A DNA stretch of 64,000 nucleotides, taken from Kiloniella litopenaei. Its GTDB lineage: Bacteria > Pseudomonadota > Alphaproteobacteria > Kiloniellales > Kiloniellaceae. A model generated the notes under the pieces. That model had not been told where the DNA came from. It did not search any database and saw only the letters and a program-made list of their open reading frames with translations. Both the position numbers and the translations under genes were made by a program. The stretch covers positions 1 through 64,000 of the forward strand of contig NZ_LANI01000006.1 of NCBI RefSeq assembly GCF_000982415.1, written 5' to 3'. Position 1 is the first letter of the stretch. Each line of letters begins with the position of its first letter. This document shows positions 29,449 to 39,300 of the stretch, in pieces.

Positions 29449-29613
29449 TTACCTACTGCCGTCCATCTTAACCTTCATGGTTTTGACAGACGCAGTGGTG
29501 GTAATCGTTGTCCATGTAGTTGTTGCAACTGGACGCGCAGCAGCAATCGCACGACGAAGAGACTTCGTAGTGTGTGCAGCGCGCGGGGCCATATGTGCAA
29601 CGTTATTATACAT
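29449..29613 (-). CDS. Small basic Thr/Ala-rich protein, 54 aa, unknown
   Basis: An open frame on the minus strand starting MYNNVAHMAPRAAHTTKSLR and ending VKMDGSR. It has ten basic residues, a Thr-rich middle (TTTWTTITTTASVKT) and no membrane segment. GGAATAGAG precedes the ATG, and an intrinsic terminator follows the stop by 24 bases, which favours a real transcript with a short product. It lies between asd and the inverse autotransporter on the same strand. No family recognised. A non-coding RNA ending at the same terminator is the alternative. Confidence 0.5.
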   Translation of the reverse strand: MYNNVAHMAPRAAHTTKSLRRAIAAARPVATTTWTTITTTASVKTMKVKMDGSR

Positions 29614-29750
29614 AAACTCTATTCCACTCGGGATTTAACTCGGGCGTAAACGTAATCAGCTTTATCACTTCGGTCAACAATGAATTTTTTGGATTCTATT
29701 TGTTGCCCAGGATAAGCTAGGACAAGAGTGAGAAAATAACACGACAAGCT

Positions 29751-31949
29751 CTAGAAGTTTGAAGCATCCAAACAAGATGTTTCCACATCAGCCGGGGTAA
29801 TGACAGAACCGTTAACGATCAATTGCTGTCCCCCATTTTGAGTAAGGTTGACAGGCATCCACTTTGACCGTCCACAAGGCGTTGCCGTATTGGTTGTGGT
29901 TATATTCGCAGTAATATCACTGAAGTCACCCATCATCCAGAAACCGGCATTGGATGCATTGTCAATAGAGACGTTGTCAAAGGTCAAATTCTCAACATCA
30001 CGCATCATACGCATCAGCTGAATTCCAATGATATCAACATTGGCTATATCAATATTATTAAATGAAGAATCCTTAATTTCCTGAATCATCATGCCACTGT
30101 TTGTCGCATTCCGAATAGTCAAATTGTCAAAATGGTAATTCTTGTTTTCGGTGGCCCCAACGACAACAGAGCTATCACTGCTAAAACCACTGATATTTAT
30201 ACCGCTTCTCATGCCCAGGCTACTATGCGCCCCAAGGTTAGTCAGTGATGAATTAGTATAATTTACACCAGCAGACACAACAAAAGCTGCACCATCAGAA
30301 CCTGTGCGATCAATGTTTACACGATCAAACGTAGCATCATGCAGATAGTGGTGAACCATCCCCTCTTTACTTGTGTTGGATATATCCGCGTTGGTAACAG
30401 TCAGATCATTAACATCATTGGAAAACAAACCCATCCCCAAGTAATCAGCTTGATAATTATCAATTTTTATGTCTGAAGAACTCACGAGGCGGACACCCAC
30501 AGCCGTGACAGAGGCATTGGGATTTCCATTGGAAAATCCGTCTGCATTTTCAAAATCAAGGTTGTTTATCCGGAGATTGGATACTGTAAGGCCAGTACCA
30601 TTTTCAAAGTTGAGACCGGACTGGCTCGTATTCGCTATAGAAACCTTCTCAACACGTACATTATTTTTTCCATCAGAATGAATTCCATGATACCCGCCTG
30701 AAACGGTTAAGTTTGACAAGGTCGAGTTATCATTCATCTCAAACACGTTCTTGGTTTCATCCGTGCCATGGATATGAGTATTCCCAAAGCTCATCTCTCG
30801 CCCGGTGGTCGGGTGCTTAACCCTGAATTGCCCCCTAACAGTTTGTCCATCCTGCAAATTAATCGTGTCACCGACATTCAATGTCTGCCCCTGCCCGTTG
30901 ACGAAAGTAACCTGAGTAGTAGAGGCGGTTTCAATAGCACCCTTAAGCTCAGCACCAGATTTGCCCTCTATGACATTTAGGTTTACCAACTTTTCCCCTG
31001 TTTCCATGTCAATCGCGGGCATCTCTTCACCAAAACTTCCTGCTTGGGCAACCACATCAATATCCCGCACCACCGTTTCGGTCATACGACGTTCAATTTT
31101 TGAGAGATTCTTACGGTTTTTAGCCACTTCTGCTTGCAAAGGAATTCTGAACTTTATCCCCAGAAACCCCTGTTTCCCACGTGGACTGTCTTTTTGCACC
31201 TCCCCATTCAGGCTTATCCGTGTCCCCGCCATAAAGACATCATTGAGACGATATTCAGCCCGTAGTCGTGGCCCGGTTACACTATCAATTTCATCTTCCC
31301 AGAAATGATAACCGCCAAGATAAACCCTGAACTCATCAGAACCATCATGCGTTAAATTCAACCAAGGCAGGGTATGCCCAACTTCAGCATCAAACCCCTT
31401 CATGGCCCGCTCTTGCCCTTCTTTCATGGTAATTGAACTACCACTTAACTGGACGCTGTCATGTTGGGCTGAGGTTTTAATAGTATCCCCAAAGGGCAGG
31501 TAACCGTTTGCCCGAAGATCAAAATCCTCTGATAAAAGCTCTGCTCCAAAAGTCATCTGGTTAAAGCTATTTCCTTCTGGCGACTTGCGACGGTCATAGA
31601 ATCCATACCCGCCGAGTATCCACTCATCGTCGATTATATGGCGATACCCCAAACCAAGATTCACTTCGCGGGATTTGTTGTTGTCCATTTTTCCACGCGC
31701 ATCCAGAAATAATAACCCTTTGCCCGTCTGATAAATCGGAACAAAAACAGTGCTTTCACCAATATGACGATCTGTTCCGTATTTACCTTCTATTTCAAGA
31801 TGGGCGCCCCATTTGTTGTCCCCGCCGGGGTTCACCGAAAGGACTTCCTGCGCAAAAAGAGATGTTGATGAAAGTGATGTGGTTGAAACCAGCACAAGCA
31901 TTTTAACAGCCCGGGAAAACCCTGCTGTTGACTGTATTCTAGTAGGCAT
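29751..31949 (-). CDS. Inverse autotransporter with right-handed beta-helix passenger
   Basis: A 732-residue surface protein. A signal peptide (about 1-34, ending LFAQ) is followed by an inverse-autotransporter (intimin/invasin-type) beta-barrel at about 45-275, with WGAHLEIEGKYGTDRHIGES, NLGLGYRHI, LGGYGFYDRRKSPEGNSFNQ and GFLGIKFRIPLQ. A helical linker (about 276-300) comes next. The passenger (about 330-690) is made of short Asn/Ile/Leu-rich repeats such as LTFDNVSIDNASNAGFW, typical of a right-handed parallel beta-helix. A C-terminal cap has two Cys (692 and 726). Relatives usually carry Ig-like passengers. A Fur-box-like site lies 30 bases upstream. Adhesion or polysaccharide binding is inference. 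Confidence 0.85.
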   Translation of the reverse strand: MPTRIQSTAGFSRAVKMLVLVSTTSLSSTSLFAQEVLSVNPGGDNKWGAHLEIEGKYGTDRHIGESTVFVPIYQTGKGLLFLDARGKMDNNKSREVNLGLGYRHIIDDEWILGGYGFYDRRKSPEGNSFNQMTFGAELLSEDFDLRANGYLPFGDTIKTSAQHDSVQLSGSSITMKEGQERAMKGFDAEVGHTLPWLNLTHDGSDEFRVYLGGYHFWEDEIDSVTGPRLRAEYRLNDVFMAGTRISLNGEVQKDSPRGKQGFLGIKFRIPLQAEVAKNRKNLSKIERRMTETVVRDIDVVAQAGSFGEEMPAIDMETGEKLVNLNVIEGKSGAELKGAIETASTTQVTFVNGQGQTLNVGDTINLQDGQTVRGQFRVKHPTTGREMSFGNTHIHGTDETKNVFEMNDNSTLSNLTVSGGYHGIHSDGKNNVRVEKVSIANTSQSGLNFENGTGLTVSNLRINNLDFENADGFSNGNPNASVTAVGVRLVSSSDIKIDNYQADYLGMGLFSNDVNDLTVTNADISNTSKEGMVHHYLHDATFDRVNIDRTGSDGAAFVVSAGVNYTNSSLTNLGAHSSLGMRSGINISGFSSDSSVVVGATENKNYHFDNLTIRNATNSGMMIQEIKDSSFNNIDIANVDIIGIQLMRMMRDVENLTFDNVSIDNASNAGFWMMGDFSDITANITTTNTATPCGRSKWMPVNLTQNGGQQLIVNGSVITPADVETSCLDASNF

Positions 31950-31978
31950 TTTGAAACTCTATTTTAAGATTTTTATAT

Positions 31979-31997
31979 GAGAATGAGAGTCATTATC
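31979..31997 (-). promoter_or_regulatory. Fur-box-like operator upstream of the inverse autotransporter
   Basis: GAGAATGAGAGTCATTATC agrees with the classical 19-base Fur box GATAATGATAATCATTATC at 16 of 19 positions by my count. It lies 30 bases before the start codon, and on the minus strand overlaps a TATGATAATG stretch that can serve as the -10. Iron-dependent repression is predicted, not shown. Confidence 0.65.
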
Positions 31998-32144
31998 ATA
32001 TAAAAATTGCTTTGTTAACAAAATTTTAGCTTCTTTTTATGCCTCACAACTAACTAGCATAAAGACAAACAAACCTGTTCAATTATATGGTTTGCCTGAC
32101 TACATCTAAAAATGCCGCCCTATTTGATTTTCGCCCAACAAAAA

Positions 32145-32170
32145 GGGCTGTGAGTGAATTCTCACAGCCC
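32145..32170 (-). terminator. Intrinsic terminator of the leu unit
   Basis: GGGCTGTGAG-TGAATT-CTCACAGCCC, a perfect 10-base stem, lies 34-59 bases beyond the leuB stop and is followed by TTTTTGTTGG on the minus strand. Confidence 0.88.
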
Positions 32171-32203
32171 TTAGAATAAAGACGTTTTTTTTAAAACTGA
32201 ACC

Positions 32204-33316
32204 TTAAGCAGCCTGCTCGTCCAATGCACGCAACAGTGCATCGCCCATACCTTCGGTAGAGACGATTTCACAACCATCGGCCATGATGTCGCCAGTACGC
32301 TTACCAGATGCCAGAACCTTGTTAACACCATTTTCAATCAGATCGGCTTCGTCCCCCATATCAAAGGAGTAACGCAATGTCATGGCAAAGGAGAGAAGTG
32401 TTGCCAACGGGTTCGCTTTGTTCTCACCCGCGATATCCGGTGCTGAGCCATGTACGGGCTCGTACATGGCTTTACGGCGACCCGTCTCGTCTGTCGCACC
32501 AAGAGATGCGGATGGTAGCATACCAAGAGATCCGGTCAGCATCGCCGCAGTATCAGACAGCATATCTCCGAAGAGGTTATCAGTGAGAATTACGTCAAAC
32601 TGTTTTGGCGCGCGAACCAACTGCATGGAACAGTTATCTGCATACATGTGAGACAGCTCGATATCATCGAAACCTTCACCGTGCATCTTGGTCACTTCTT
32701 CACGCCATAGAAGACCAGCTTCCATAACATTGGCTTTTTCGACAGAACAAACGCGGCTGTCACGCTTGCGGGCGAGATCAAAAGCAACCTCTGTTACGCG
32801 ACGGATTTCAGAAGTCGTGTAAACTTGCGTGTTGATACCACGACGTTCACCATTGCCGATGTCTTCGATGCCACGCGGCTCACCGAAATAGACACCGCCG
32901 GTCAGTTCGCGCACGATCATGATGTCGAGGCCAGCAATAAGTTCTGGTTTTAGGGAAGAAGCATCCACAAGCGCGTCAAAGCAAAGAGCCGGGCGCAGGT
33001 TGGCAAAAAGTTCCATCTCTTTACGCAGACGCAGCAGGCCGCGTTCCGGCTTGATGGAAAAATCCAGATTATCCCACTGAGGGCCGCCAACAGCACCTAG
33101 AAGAACCGCATCGGCTTCCATGGCCTTATCCATTGTTTCATCAGCCAGGGGAACACCGTGTTTGTCAATCGCGGAACCACCGACCAGATCTTCGTCAATA
33201 TCAAAGGTCACTGCGCGACGCTTGTCCATCCAATCCACAACGCGACGCACTTCGCGCATTACTTCAGGACCGATTCCATCCCCGGGGAGAATCAATAGAT
33301 TTTTATTAGATGCCAT
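32204..33316 (-). CDS. leuB: 3-isopropylmalate dehydrogenase
   Basis: Oxidative decarboxylation of 3-isopropylmalate in leucine synthesis. The 370 residues show [45 protein letters not shown], the [13 protein letters not shown] region, the metal site [20 protein letters not shown] and the NAD site [28 protein letters not shown] before the ATG is the ribosome site. It follows leuD by 141 bases, with a CTGGCAATTGCCAG palindrome in between. Confidence 0.98.
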   Translation of the reverse strand: MASNKNLLILPGDGIGPEVMREVRRVVDWMDKRRAVTFDIDEDLVGGSAIDKHGVPLADETMDKAMEADAVLLGAVGGPQWDNLDFSIKPERGLLRLRKEMELFANLRPALCFDALVDASSLKPELIAGLDIMIVRELTGGVYFGEPRGIEDIGNGERRGINTQVYTTSEIRRVTEVAFDLARKRDSRVCSVEKANVMEAGLLWREEVTKMHGEGFDDIELSHMYADNCSMQLVRAPKQFDVILTDNLFGDMLSDTAAMLTGSLGMLPSASLGATDETGRRKAMYEPVHGSAPDIAGENKANPLATLLSFAMTLRYSFDMGDEADLIENGVNKVLASGKRTGDIMADGCEIVSTEGMGDALLRALDEQAA

Positions 33317-33348
33317 GTTTCTTCTTCCGAATTTTTACAAAGAGAAGA

Positions 33349-33446
33349 CTGGCAATTGCCAGCCTTTCCATAACCACAGACACTGAAGGTAATGTTAAAA
33401 ATACCGCCATGCCTTTTCACAAAAGAATGAGGGCCATAATTGGCCC
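33349..33446 (-). promoter_or_regulatory. Two hairpins between leuD and leuB
   Basis: GGGCC-ATAATT-GGCCC at 33431-33446 lies 12 bases beyond the leuD stop. CTGGC-AATT-GCCAG lies at 33349-33362, 33 bases before the leuB start. Neither has a strong T run. They may protect or process the transcript, or partly uncouple leuB from leuCD. Confidence 0.4.
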
Positions 33447-33457
33447 CCATCAAATAA

Positions 33458-34060
33458 TTACAGCCAGGGCTGCGTTGCTTTACGCTGATTTTCGAACTGA
33501 TCTATCTGCGCGGACTTTTCAAAGGTCTGGCCAATATCATCCAAACCGTTCAACAAACAGTGTTTGCGATGGGCATCAACCTCAAAAGAGATTGTACCGC
33601 CATCCGGGCCTTTAATTTCCTGGGCAACCAGATCCACAGAAACAACTGCATTCGAACCGCGCTTGGCATCATCCATCAACTTGTCCACATCTTCCTGTGG
33701 CAAGGCAATTGGCAAGATACCGTTCTTAAAGCAGTTGTTGTAAAAGATATCTGCAAAACTTGGCGCAATCACACAGCGAATGCCCTGATCCAACAACGCC
33801 CACGGCGCATGTTCACGGGAAGAACCACAACCGAAGTTATCGCCAGTCACCAGAATTTGCGCATCTTTATAAGCAGGTTGATCCAGCACAAAATCAACGG
33901 GGTTCCCGTCTTCATCAGTCCGCAGTTCGTAGAAAAGACCCGCTTTCAAGCCTGTGCGCTTTACAGTTTTCAGAAACTGTTTTGGGATGATCATGTCTGT
34001 GTCGATGTTCACCAATGGCAAGGGAGCCGCCACAGAGGTGAGTGATGTAAACTTATCCAT
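33458..34060 (-). CDS. leuD: 3-isopropylmalate dehydratase small subunit
   Basis: Small subunit of isopropylmalate isomerase. The 200 residues include [20 protein letters not shown], the swivel-domain signature [21 protein letters not shown] and [17 protein letters not shown]. Its start lies 17 bases after the leuC stop, with AAAGGA upstream, so it is co-transcribed with leuC. Confidence 0.98.
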   Translation of the reverse strand: MDKFTSLTSVAAPLPLVNIDTDMIIPKQFLKTVKRTGLKAGLFYELRTDEDGNPVDFVLDQPAYKDAQILVTGDNFGCGSSREHAPWALLDQGIRCVIAPSFADIFYNNCFKNGILPIALPQEDVDKLMDDAKRGSNAVVSVDLVAQEIKGPDGGTISFEVDAHRKHCLLNGLDDIGQTFEKSAQIDQFENQRKATQPWL

Positions 34061-34077
34061 TCTCTGTAATCCTTTGC

Positions 34078-35484
34078 TTAGTCGTATTTACGAACATCAT
34101 CGAAGTGACCGGCGATTGCAGCAACCGCCGCCATTGCCGGGCTAACCAGATGCGTACGACCGCCGCGCCCCTGACGACCCTCGAAGTTACGGTTTGATGT
34201 TGATGCACAACGCTCGCCCGGTGACAGACGGTCGGCATTCATCGCCAGACACATGGAACAACCGGGTTCACGCCAGTCAAAACCAGCTTCGGTAAAGATG
34301 GTATCCAGACCTTCTTCTTCGGCCTGTATCTTGACCAGACCAGATCCGGGAACGATCATCGCATAGACATTGTCGGCAACTTTACGCCCTTTGGCGATAC
34401 GTGCGACTTCGCGCAAATCTTCAATACGTCCATTGGTACAGGACCCAATAAAGACCTTATCAATGGTAATATCTTTAATCGCCTGACCTGCCTTGAGATC
34501 CATATATTCAAGAGAACGCTCAATCGCGGATTTTTTGTTCTCGTCGCGCCCGTCGGATGGCGCGGGAACAACAGCAGAAATACCAACAACATCTTCCGGT
34601 GAAGTCCCCCAGGTAACCTGTGGTTCGATATCCGCAGCCTTGATCACAACTTCCTTGTCATAAGTTGCCCCTTCGTCAGAAGGCAGAGTCTTCCAGTATT
34701 CAACGGCCTGTTCCCAGTTGCCCGCTTTCGGGGCCATGGGGCGGCCTTTGATATATTCGAATGTGGTCTCATCAGGGGCAATCAGGCCCGCGCGTGCGCC
34801 AGCCTCGATTGACATATTACAGATCGTCATGCGGCCCTCCATAGAAAGCTTGCGCATGGCTTCACCCGCATATTCGATCACATAGCCCGTACCGCCCGCA
34901 GTACCGATCACACCAATGATGTGCAGCACCATATCTTTCGCAGTAACACCCGGCAGCAAATCACCCTCGACTGTAATCCGCATTGTCTTGGCTGGCTTCT
35001 GGATCAATGTTTGCGTTGCCAGAACATGTTCAACTTCGGATGTCCCGATACCAAAAGCAAGAGAGCCAAATGCACCATGTGTCGCCGTGTGACTGTCACC
35101 ACAGACAATTGTCATCCCCGGCAGGGTAAAGCCCTGCTCTGGTCCGATGATGTGCACAACACCCTGACGAACATCATCCATACCAAAAAGCTGTACGCCA
35201 AACTCTTCACAGTTGCTGGAAAGCGTTTCAACCTGAATACGGCTTTCTTCATCGGCGATTCCCTGCGCCCGGCCAGAGGTCGGTACGTTATGATCAGGAA
35301 CAGCAAGTGTGTTTTCCGGGCGGCGAACTTTACGACCAGCCATGCGAAGACCTTCAAAGGCCTGTGGGCTAGTGACTTCGTGTACCAGATGGCGATCAAT
35401 ATAAAGCAGACAGGTGCCGTCTTCCTGACGGTCAACCAAGTGGCTATCCCAAATCTTTTCGAAAAGGGTACGCGGGTTACTCAT
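34078..35484 (-). CDS. leuC: 3-isopropylmalate dehydratase large subunit
   Basis: Aconitase-family subunit that isomerises 2- to 3-isopropylmalate. It begins [20 protein letters not shown], which fixes the start at 35484 rather than at the upstream in-frame ATG, and gives 468 residues, the normal length. Iron-sulfur ligand regions are [20 protein letters not shown] and the later [25 protein letters not shown] is also typical. It is first in leuC-leuD-leuB. Confidence 0.97.
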   Translation of the reverse strand: MSNPRTLFEKIWDSHLVDRQEDGTCLLYIDRHLVHEVTSPQAFEGLRMAGRKVRRPENTLAVPDHNVPTSGRAQGIADEESRIQVETLSSNCEEFGVQLFGMDDVRQGVVHIIGPEQGFTLPGMTIVCGDSHTATHGAFGSLAFGIGTSEVEHVLATQTLIQKPAKTMRITVEGDLLPGVTAKDMVLHIIGVIGTAGGTGYVIEYAGEAMRKLSMEGRMTICNMSIEAGARAGLIAPDETTFEYIKGRPMAPKAGNWEQAVEYWKTLPSDEGATYDKEVVIKAADIEPQVTWGTSPEDVVGISAVVPAPSDGRDENKKSAIERSLEYMDLKAGQAIKDITIDKVFIGSCTNGRIEDLREVARIAKGRKVADNVYAMIVPGSGLVKIQAEEEGLDTIFTEAGFDWREPGCSMCLAMNADRLSPGERCASTSNRNFEGRQGRGGRTHLVSPAMAAVAAIAGHFDDVRKYD

Positions 35485-35993
35485 CCTAACATCGTCCTCG
35501 TATATTTTACTGCCTATTTTTACAGCGACTATTTTCGCCAAAACAGGCCCTGTTTGCGAGGCTGAACCTCTAACAGCAGCCAGACAGTCTTCTTACTAGT
35601 TTCGGGCGGAGCATAGCGCTTCCGCAGTGCGGCGAAAAGTCCTTTAGAACGATTGAATCTGTTTTTATGACGATTCTATAAGAAAATTTCTCTTTTGGAC
35701 TGTAAATCACATACTTTATACAGAACAAAATTGTTCAACCGTCCCTAAATCACAATTTGTTTGCCTTATTCTACTCACGGAAAAAGTGAGCGCTCTGTGA
35801 GTTAAAAGTGGTGTAAGAACATATAATTACCAAATATTTTCACGATCATTGACCATTTATGCCACAGGATTGTTACTGGACGAACACTCACCAAATGGTC
35901 TCAGTCTGCCCATAATAAGTACATAAGTTCATGACAATCTGTTTTTTGGGTGTCTTTGACTTAAGTTACGGCAAAAAATGGGAGTTTATTTAT
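35485..35993. promoter_or_regulatory. Divergent intergenic region between leuC and the DUF547 gene
   Basis: About 500 bases must hold the promoters of the leu unit (minus strand) and of the DUF547 gene (plus strand). I looked for a leucine-rich leader peptide and for a riboswitch before leuC and saw neither. A small CTCAC-N7-GTGAG inverted repeat lies near 35774-35790. No gene is supported. Confidence 0.45.
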
Positions 35994-36884
35994 ATGGCCA
36001 GCTTTACACAGAAATTTTCCAGGCAACTGGCTGTGCCTCTGGCCCTGACAATATTGGTGTTTACCAGTGGCTTTAGCCCCTTCGAGTCGCTTTTTGCGCC
36101 AAGCTCGAACCTTATCCCTCGCTGGGCTGATTTCAGTGCGGAAAGCAAAGAAGCGGTCAATCAGAATGAATGGAACAGCTTTATCCAAAAATACCGCGAA
36201 GAAAGCTTTGACGGCATCACGCGTATTGCTTACCACCGTGTAAATCTGGAAGACCACTTGGCGCTAAAAGAACATCTTAAATATCTGCAAAGCATCAAGG
36301 TCAGCAATCTCAACAGGGATCAACAACTTGCCTATTGGGTTAATCTCTATAATGCAGCAACCGTAAGTTTGGTTCTGGAACACATGCCTGTTGAAAGCAT
36401 CCGGGATATCAATATTTCACCCGGGCTATTTGCATCCGGCCCTTGGGGGAAAAAGTTCCTTCGTATCGAAGGCGAAAAAGTTTCCCTGAATGACATTGAA
36501 CACGGTATTTTGCGCCCGGGCTGGAAAGATCCGCGTATCCACTATGTCTTGAACTGTGCTTCTCTGGGATGCCCTGACCTTCCGAAAGAAGTAATTACTG
36601 CCACTGATTACGATTCCCAGCTAACGGCTGCGGCCCGACGTTTTATTGACCATCCGCGCGCTGTGAGCCTTGGTGAAAACAACGAGGCAATTGTTTCCAG
36701 TATCTATGTCTGGTTCAAAGAAGACTTTGGCGGCAGCGATGCATCCGTACTGGATCACCTGCGTACCTATGCCTCAAAAGAGCGCCAAAAAGAGCTGATG
36801 AAAATCCGCTCCATCGAAAACCACACCTATGACTGGAATCTGAACTCGGTTCCCGTTGTAGCTACGGCATCAACGGGGTCCTGA
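35994..36884 (+). CDS. DUF547 domain protein, exported
   Basis: A 296-residue protein with a signal peptide or anchor (about 8-30, RQLAVPLALTILVFTSGFSP) and a DUF547 domain (about 100-230). The domain has QQLAYWVNLYNAATVSLVLE, SLNDIEHGILRPGWKDPRIH and YVLNCASLGCPDLP. The conserved Cys/Asn/His residues of that motif resemble a papain- or transglutaminase-like fold, but no activity has been shown to my knowledge. The ATG at 35994 is chosen for its GGGAG upstream and for placing the signal peptide at the N-terminus. Confidence 0.87.
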   Translation: MASFTQKFSRQLAVPLALTILVFTSGFSPFESLFAPSSNLIPRWADFSAESKEAVNQNEWNSFIQKYREESFDGITRIAYHRVNLEDHLALKEHLKYLQSIKVSNLNRDQQLAYWVNLYNAATVSLVLEHMPVESIRDINISPGLFASGPWGKKFLRIEGEKVSLNDIEHGILRPGWKDPRIHYVLNCASLGCPDLPKEVITATDYDSQLTAAARRFIDHPRAVSLGENNEAIVSSIYVWFKEDFGGSDASVLDHLRTYASKERQKELMKIRSIENHTYDWNLNSVPVVATASTGS

Positions 36885-36936
36885 AGAAAATCCCCTTTCA
36901 GCGGGGAAATTTCCTTGTGTTACAACAAGTACAAAC

Positions 36937-36968
36937 AAAAATGGGTGCCGCTTGGCACCCATTTTTGT
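36937..36968 (-). terminator. Bidirectional terminator between the DUF547 gene and rplS
   Basis: ATGGGTGCC-GCTT-GGCACCCAT with A-rich and T-rich flanks (AAAAA before, TTTTTG after). It lies about 50 bases beyond the rplS stop on the minus strand and 53 bases beyond the DUF547 gene on the plus strand, so it can serve both. A weaker TCCCC/GGGGA hairpin precedes it at about 36890-36907. Confidence 0.85.
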
Positions 36969-37015
36969 AACGTCTGATCGACAAGAAACACTTCGTCGAT
37001 AGTCCGTAGAACGGC

Positions 37016-37441
37016 TTACTTTTTAGCGGCTTTTTCAGCAGCTTTTTCAGCACGATCCGCAGCAGCAGCTTTACCCGCAGCACCGGTTGTTTTTTCTGCG
37101 ATACGTGCAGATTTACCACGACGGCCACGTAGGTAGTAAAGTTTAGCACGACGCACATCACCGCGACGGATCAATTCAACTGAATCAACACGTGGGCTGT
37201 ATAGTGGGAATACACGCTCAACACCTTCACCGTAAGAAATCTTACGAACAGTGAAAGAAGAGTTCAGACCAGCATTTTTACGTGCGATACATACGCCTTC
37301 AAATGCCTGGATACGCTCACGTGTACCCTCAACAACTTTAACGTTTACGCGGACGGTATCACCAGCAGCAAACTCGGGAGTGTTCTTGCCATCTGTAAGT
37401 TTGGCAACCTGATCAGCTTCCAGCTTCTCGATTACATTCAT
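37016..37441 (-). CDS. rplS: Large-subunit ribosomal protein bL19
   Basis: Ribosomal protein at the subunit interface. It begins [20 protein letters not shown] and contains [40 protein letters not shown] and [17 protein letters not shown]. The C-terminus carries an Ala/Lys/Glu tail (KAAEKAAKK) of about 25 residues, longer than in E. coli. The internal ATG at 37441 gives the family N-terminus. It is last in rpsP-rimM-trmD-rplS. Confidence 0.97.
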   Translation of the reverse strand: MNVIEKLEADQVAKLTDGKNTPEFAAGDTVRVNVKVVEGTRERIQAFEGVCIARKNAGLNSSFTVRKISYGEGVERVFPLYSPRVDSVELIRRGDVRRAKLYYLRGRRGKSARIAEKTTGAAGKAAAADRAEKAAEKAAKK

Positions 37442-37498
37442 GTTTCTATCCTCTACCATTCTATTGGGGCCAATGACCCGTTTAACTTTTCAACGGAC

Positions 37499-38230
37499 CT
37501 AACGGCCCAGTTTGGTATCGTTACGTTTATCCAGGTACTTTTCCCATAAATCCGGGCGTCGTTCCCTGGTAATCTTTTCCGCCTGTTCCTGGCGCCACTG
37601 CTTTATCTTTCCATGGTGTCCAGAGGAAAGAACCTCGGGCACCTTGCGATCTTGCCATTCGGCAGGTCGCGTATAGAGCGGATATTCCAGCAAACCAGTT
37701 TCAAACGATTCTTCGTCTGCGGATTCCTTGTTTCCCATAACCCCCGGCAATAACCTGATGACAGCATCCATAAGGATTAATGCCGCCTGCTCACCACCGG
37801 ACAGGATGTAATCACCAACCGAAACCTCTATCACGTCACGCGCGTCCAAGACCCGCTGATCAATCCCTTCGTAACGTCCACATAAAAGAGTTACGCCGGG
37901 TCCTGCCGCAAGCTCTTTGACCAGATTCTGGTCCAAAAGCCGTCCGCGCGGCGAGAGATAGATAACCGGACCGGCATTGCCAGCCACAGAGTCCAAAGCT
38001 GTATCGACTATATCCGGACGCATTACCAAACCAGCACCTCCCCCAAAGGGGATGGCATCAACAGTACGGTGTTTATCATACGCAAAATCGCGAATGTCCA
38101 CCTTTTCCAACGCCCAGATCCCTTTTTCAAGGGCCTTGCCCGCCAGGGATAATCCCAGAGAGCCCGGAAACATTTCCGGATGGAGCGAAAGTACTGTTGC
38201 TTTCCAGTTGGCTGTCACGCTATCCAACAT
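37499..38230 (-). CDS. trmD: tRNA (guanine-37 N1) methyltransferase
   Basis: SPOUT-class enzyme that methylates G37 of tRNAs and prevents frameshifting. Marks are [18 protein letters not shown] near the start, [20 protein letters not shown], the knotted cofactor site [15 protein letters not shown] and [20 protein letters not shown]. Family length and N-terminus favour the ATG at 38230 (243 aa), though no good ribosome site precedes it. An in-frame ATG at 38266 is the alternative. Confidence 0.95.
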   Translation of the reverse strand: MLDSVTANWKATVLSLHPEMFPGSLGLSLAGKALEKGIWALEKVDIRDFAYDKHRTVDAIPFGGGAGLVMRPDIVDTALDSVAGNAGPVIYLSPRGRLLDQNLVKELAAGPGVTLLCGRYEGIDQRVLDARDVIEVSVGDYILSGGEQAALILMDAVIRLLPGVMGNKESADEESFETGLLEYPLYTRPAEWQDRKVPEVLSSGHHGKIKQWRQEQAEKITRERRPDLWEKYLDKRNDTKLGR

Positions 38231-38285
38231 CCTGTCGAGCAACCCGGTTTGAAAGACATGAAACAAAGATCATAGATCTCTATCC

Positions 38286-38810
38286 TTAGTCTTCCCGACC
38301 CAGAACAACATCGGGCATATCAACAACGATACGTTGCCCTTCGAGGTCCACAACCGGAACGGAGCTTTCTGTAAAGCTGACCATTTCCGATTGCCCACTG
38401 TCACTGACAAATTCAAGAATATCCCCAGCGCCAAAATCGAAGACACCTTTTACAGTACCAAGAGCCACTCCCTGAGTGTTCTCGACCTTGAGGCCTACGA
38501 GATCGGAATAGTAATATTCATCATCTTCTGTCAGTTTCGGTAGAAGATCACGGTTAACATACAATTTTGTTCCCCGCATTTCCTGGGCGCGATCACGATC
38601 CTTCACACCCTCAATCCGCGTAAGAACAGTACCCTTGGCCTGGCCTGTTACGGTAATTTTGAGGCGGTTGCCCGCATCATCTGTCACCGGTCCAAATGCC
38701 GCCACGTCTTCAGGAATTTCGGTGTAACTTTTGACCTTCACACCACCACGCACCCCGTGCGCGCCAGCGATCACACCTACACAAATTCTATCTTCGTGGT
38801 TTGAAGCCAT
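38286..38810 (-). CDS. rimM: Ribosome maturation factor RimM
   Basis: Assists maturation of the 30S head domain with S19. The 174 residues contain VGVIAGAHGVRGGVKVKSYTE-like N-terminal sequence (RimM barrel) and a C-terminal PRC-barrel part with YYSDLVGLKVENTQGVALG and VPVVDLEGQRIVVDMP. No clear ribosome site is seen before the ATG, as is common in coupled genes. Gene order rpsP-rimM-trmD is universal. Confidence 0.95.
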   Translation of the reverse strand: MASNHEDRICVGVIAGAHGVRGGVKVKSYTEIPEDVAAFGPVTDDAGNRLKITVTGQAKGTVLTRIEGVKDRDRAQEMRGTKLYVNRDLLPKLTEDDEYYYSDLVGLKVENTQGVALGTVKGVFDFGAGDILEFVSDSGQSEMVSFTESSVPVVDLEGQRIVVDMPDVVLGRED

Positions 38811-38837
38811 GAGCTAAGAAATCCTAAGTTCGCTGAA

Positions 38838-39227
38838 TTACTCAGCTGCGCTTTCTTCAGAAGCTGCAGCAGCTTCTTCAGCAGCCGCTTCCGCAGCCAT
38901 ACGCTTTTCTTCCAGACGCTCTTTTGCTTTCGCTTTCATCTGGTTTTTCTTGGTCTGTTCTGGAACAGCACGCTTTTCAGCAAGACCAAGGTTACCCAGG
39001 AAACGCGCAACGCGATCTGTAGGCTGAGCACCAGTAGACAACCAGTATTTAGCGCGATCTTCGTTCAGGATCAGACGCTCTGGGTGATCTTTTGGTACCA
39101 TTGGGTTATAGGCGCCAATCTTTTCGATGAAGCGACCATCACGTGGAGCGCGAGCGTCAGCAACTACGATACGGTAGTATGGACGTTTTTTGGCGCCGCC
39201 ACGGGCTAGGCGAATTTTTACAGCCAT
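38838..39227 (-). CDS. rpsP: Small-subunit ribosomal protein bS16
   Basis: Begins [20 protein letters not shown], the bS16 signature, then [20 protein letters not shown]. The protein is 129 residues, longer than the 80-90 of many bS16 proteins because of an Ala/Glu-rich C-terminal tail (about 95-129), common in alphaproteobacteria. GAGGAA precedes the ATG. It is the first gene of the rpsP-rimM-trmD-rplS group after ffh. Confidence 0.97.
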   Translation of the reverse strand: MAVKIRLARGGAKKRPYYRIVVADARAPRDGRFIEKIGAYNPMVPKDHPERLILNEDRAKYWLSTGAQPTDRVARFLGNLGLAEKRAVPEQTKKNQMKAKAKERLEEKRMAAEAAAEEAAAASEESAAE

Positions 39228-39300
39228 TTCAGTTCCTCTTGTTAAACACTAAACTTAATAATACTCAATTTATTCAGAAGCACTCTTTCGTGGACATCCC

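Noticed and set aside
34921-35565. Plus-strand open frame of 214 codons over leuC
   Set aside because: Antisense to leuC, with Cys/Thr-rich shadow composition and no start signal.
35485-35993. Leucine attenuator or leader peptide before leuC
   Set aside because: No short frame rich in leucine codons and no terminator/antiterminator pair could be read.
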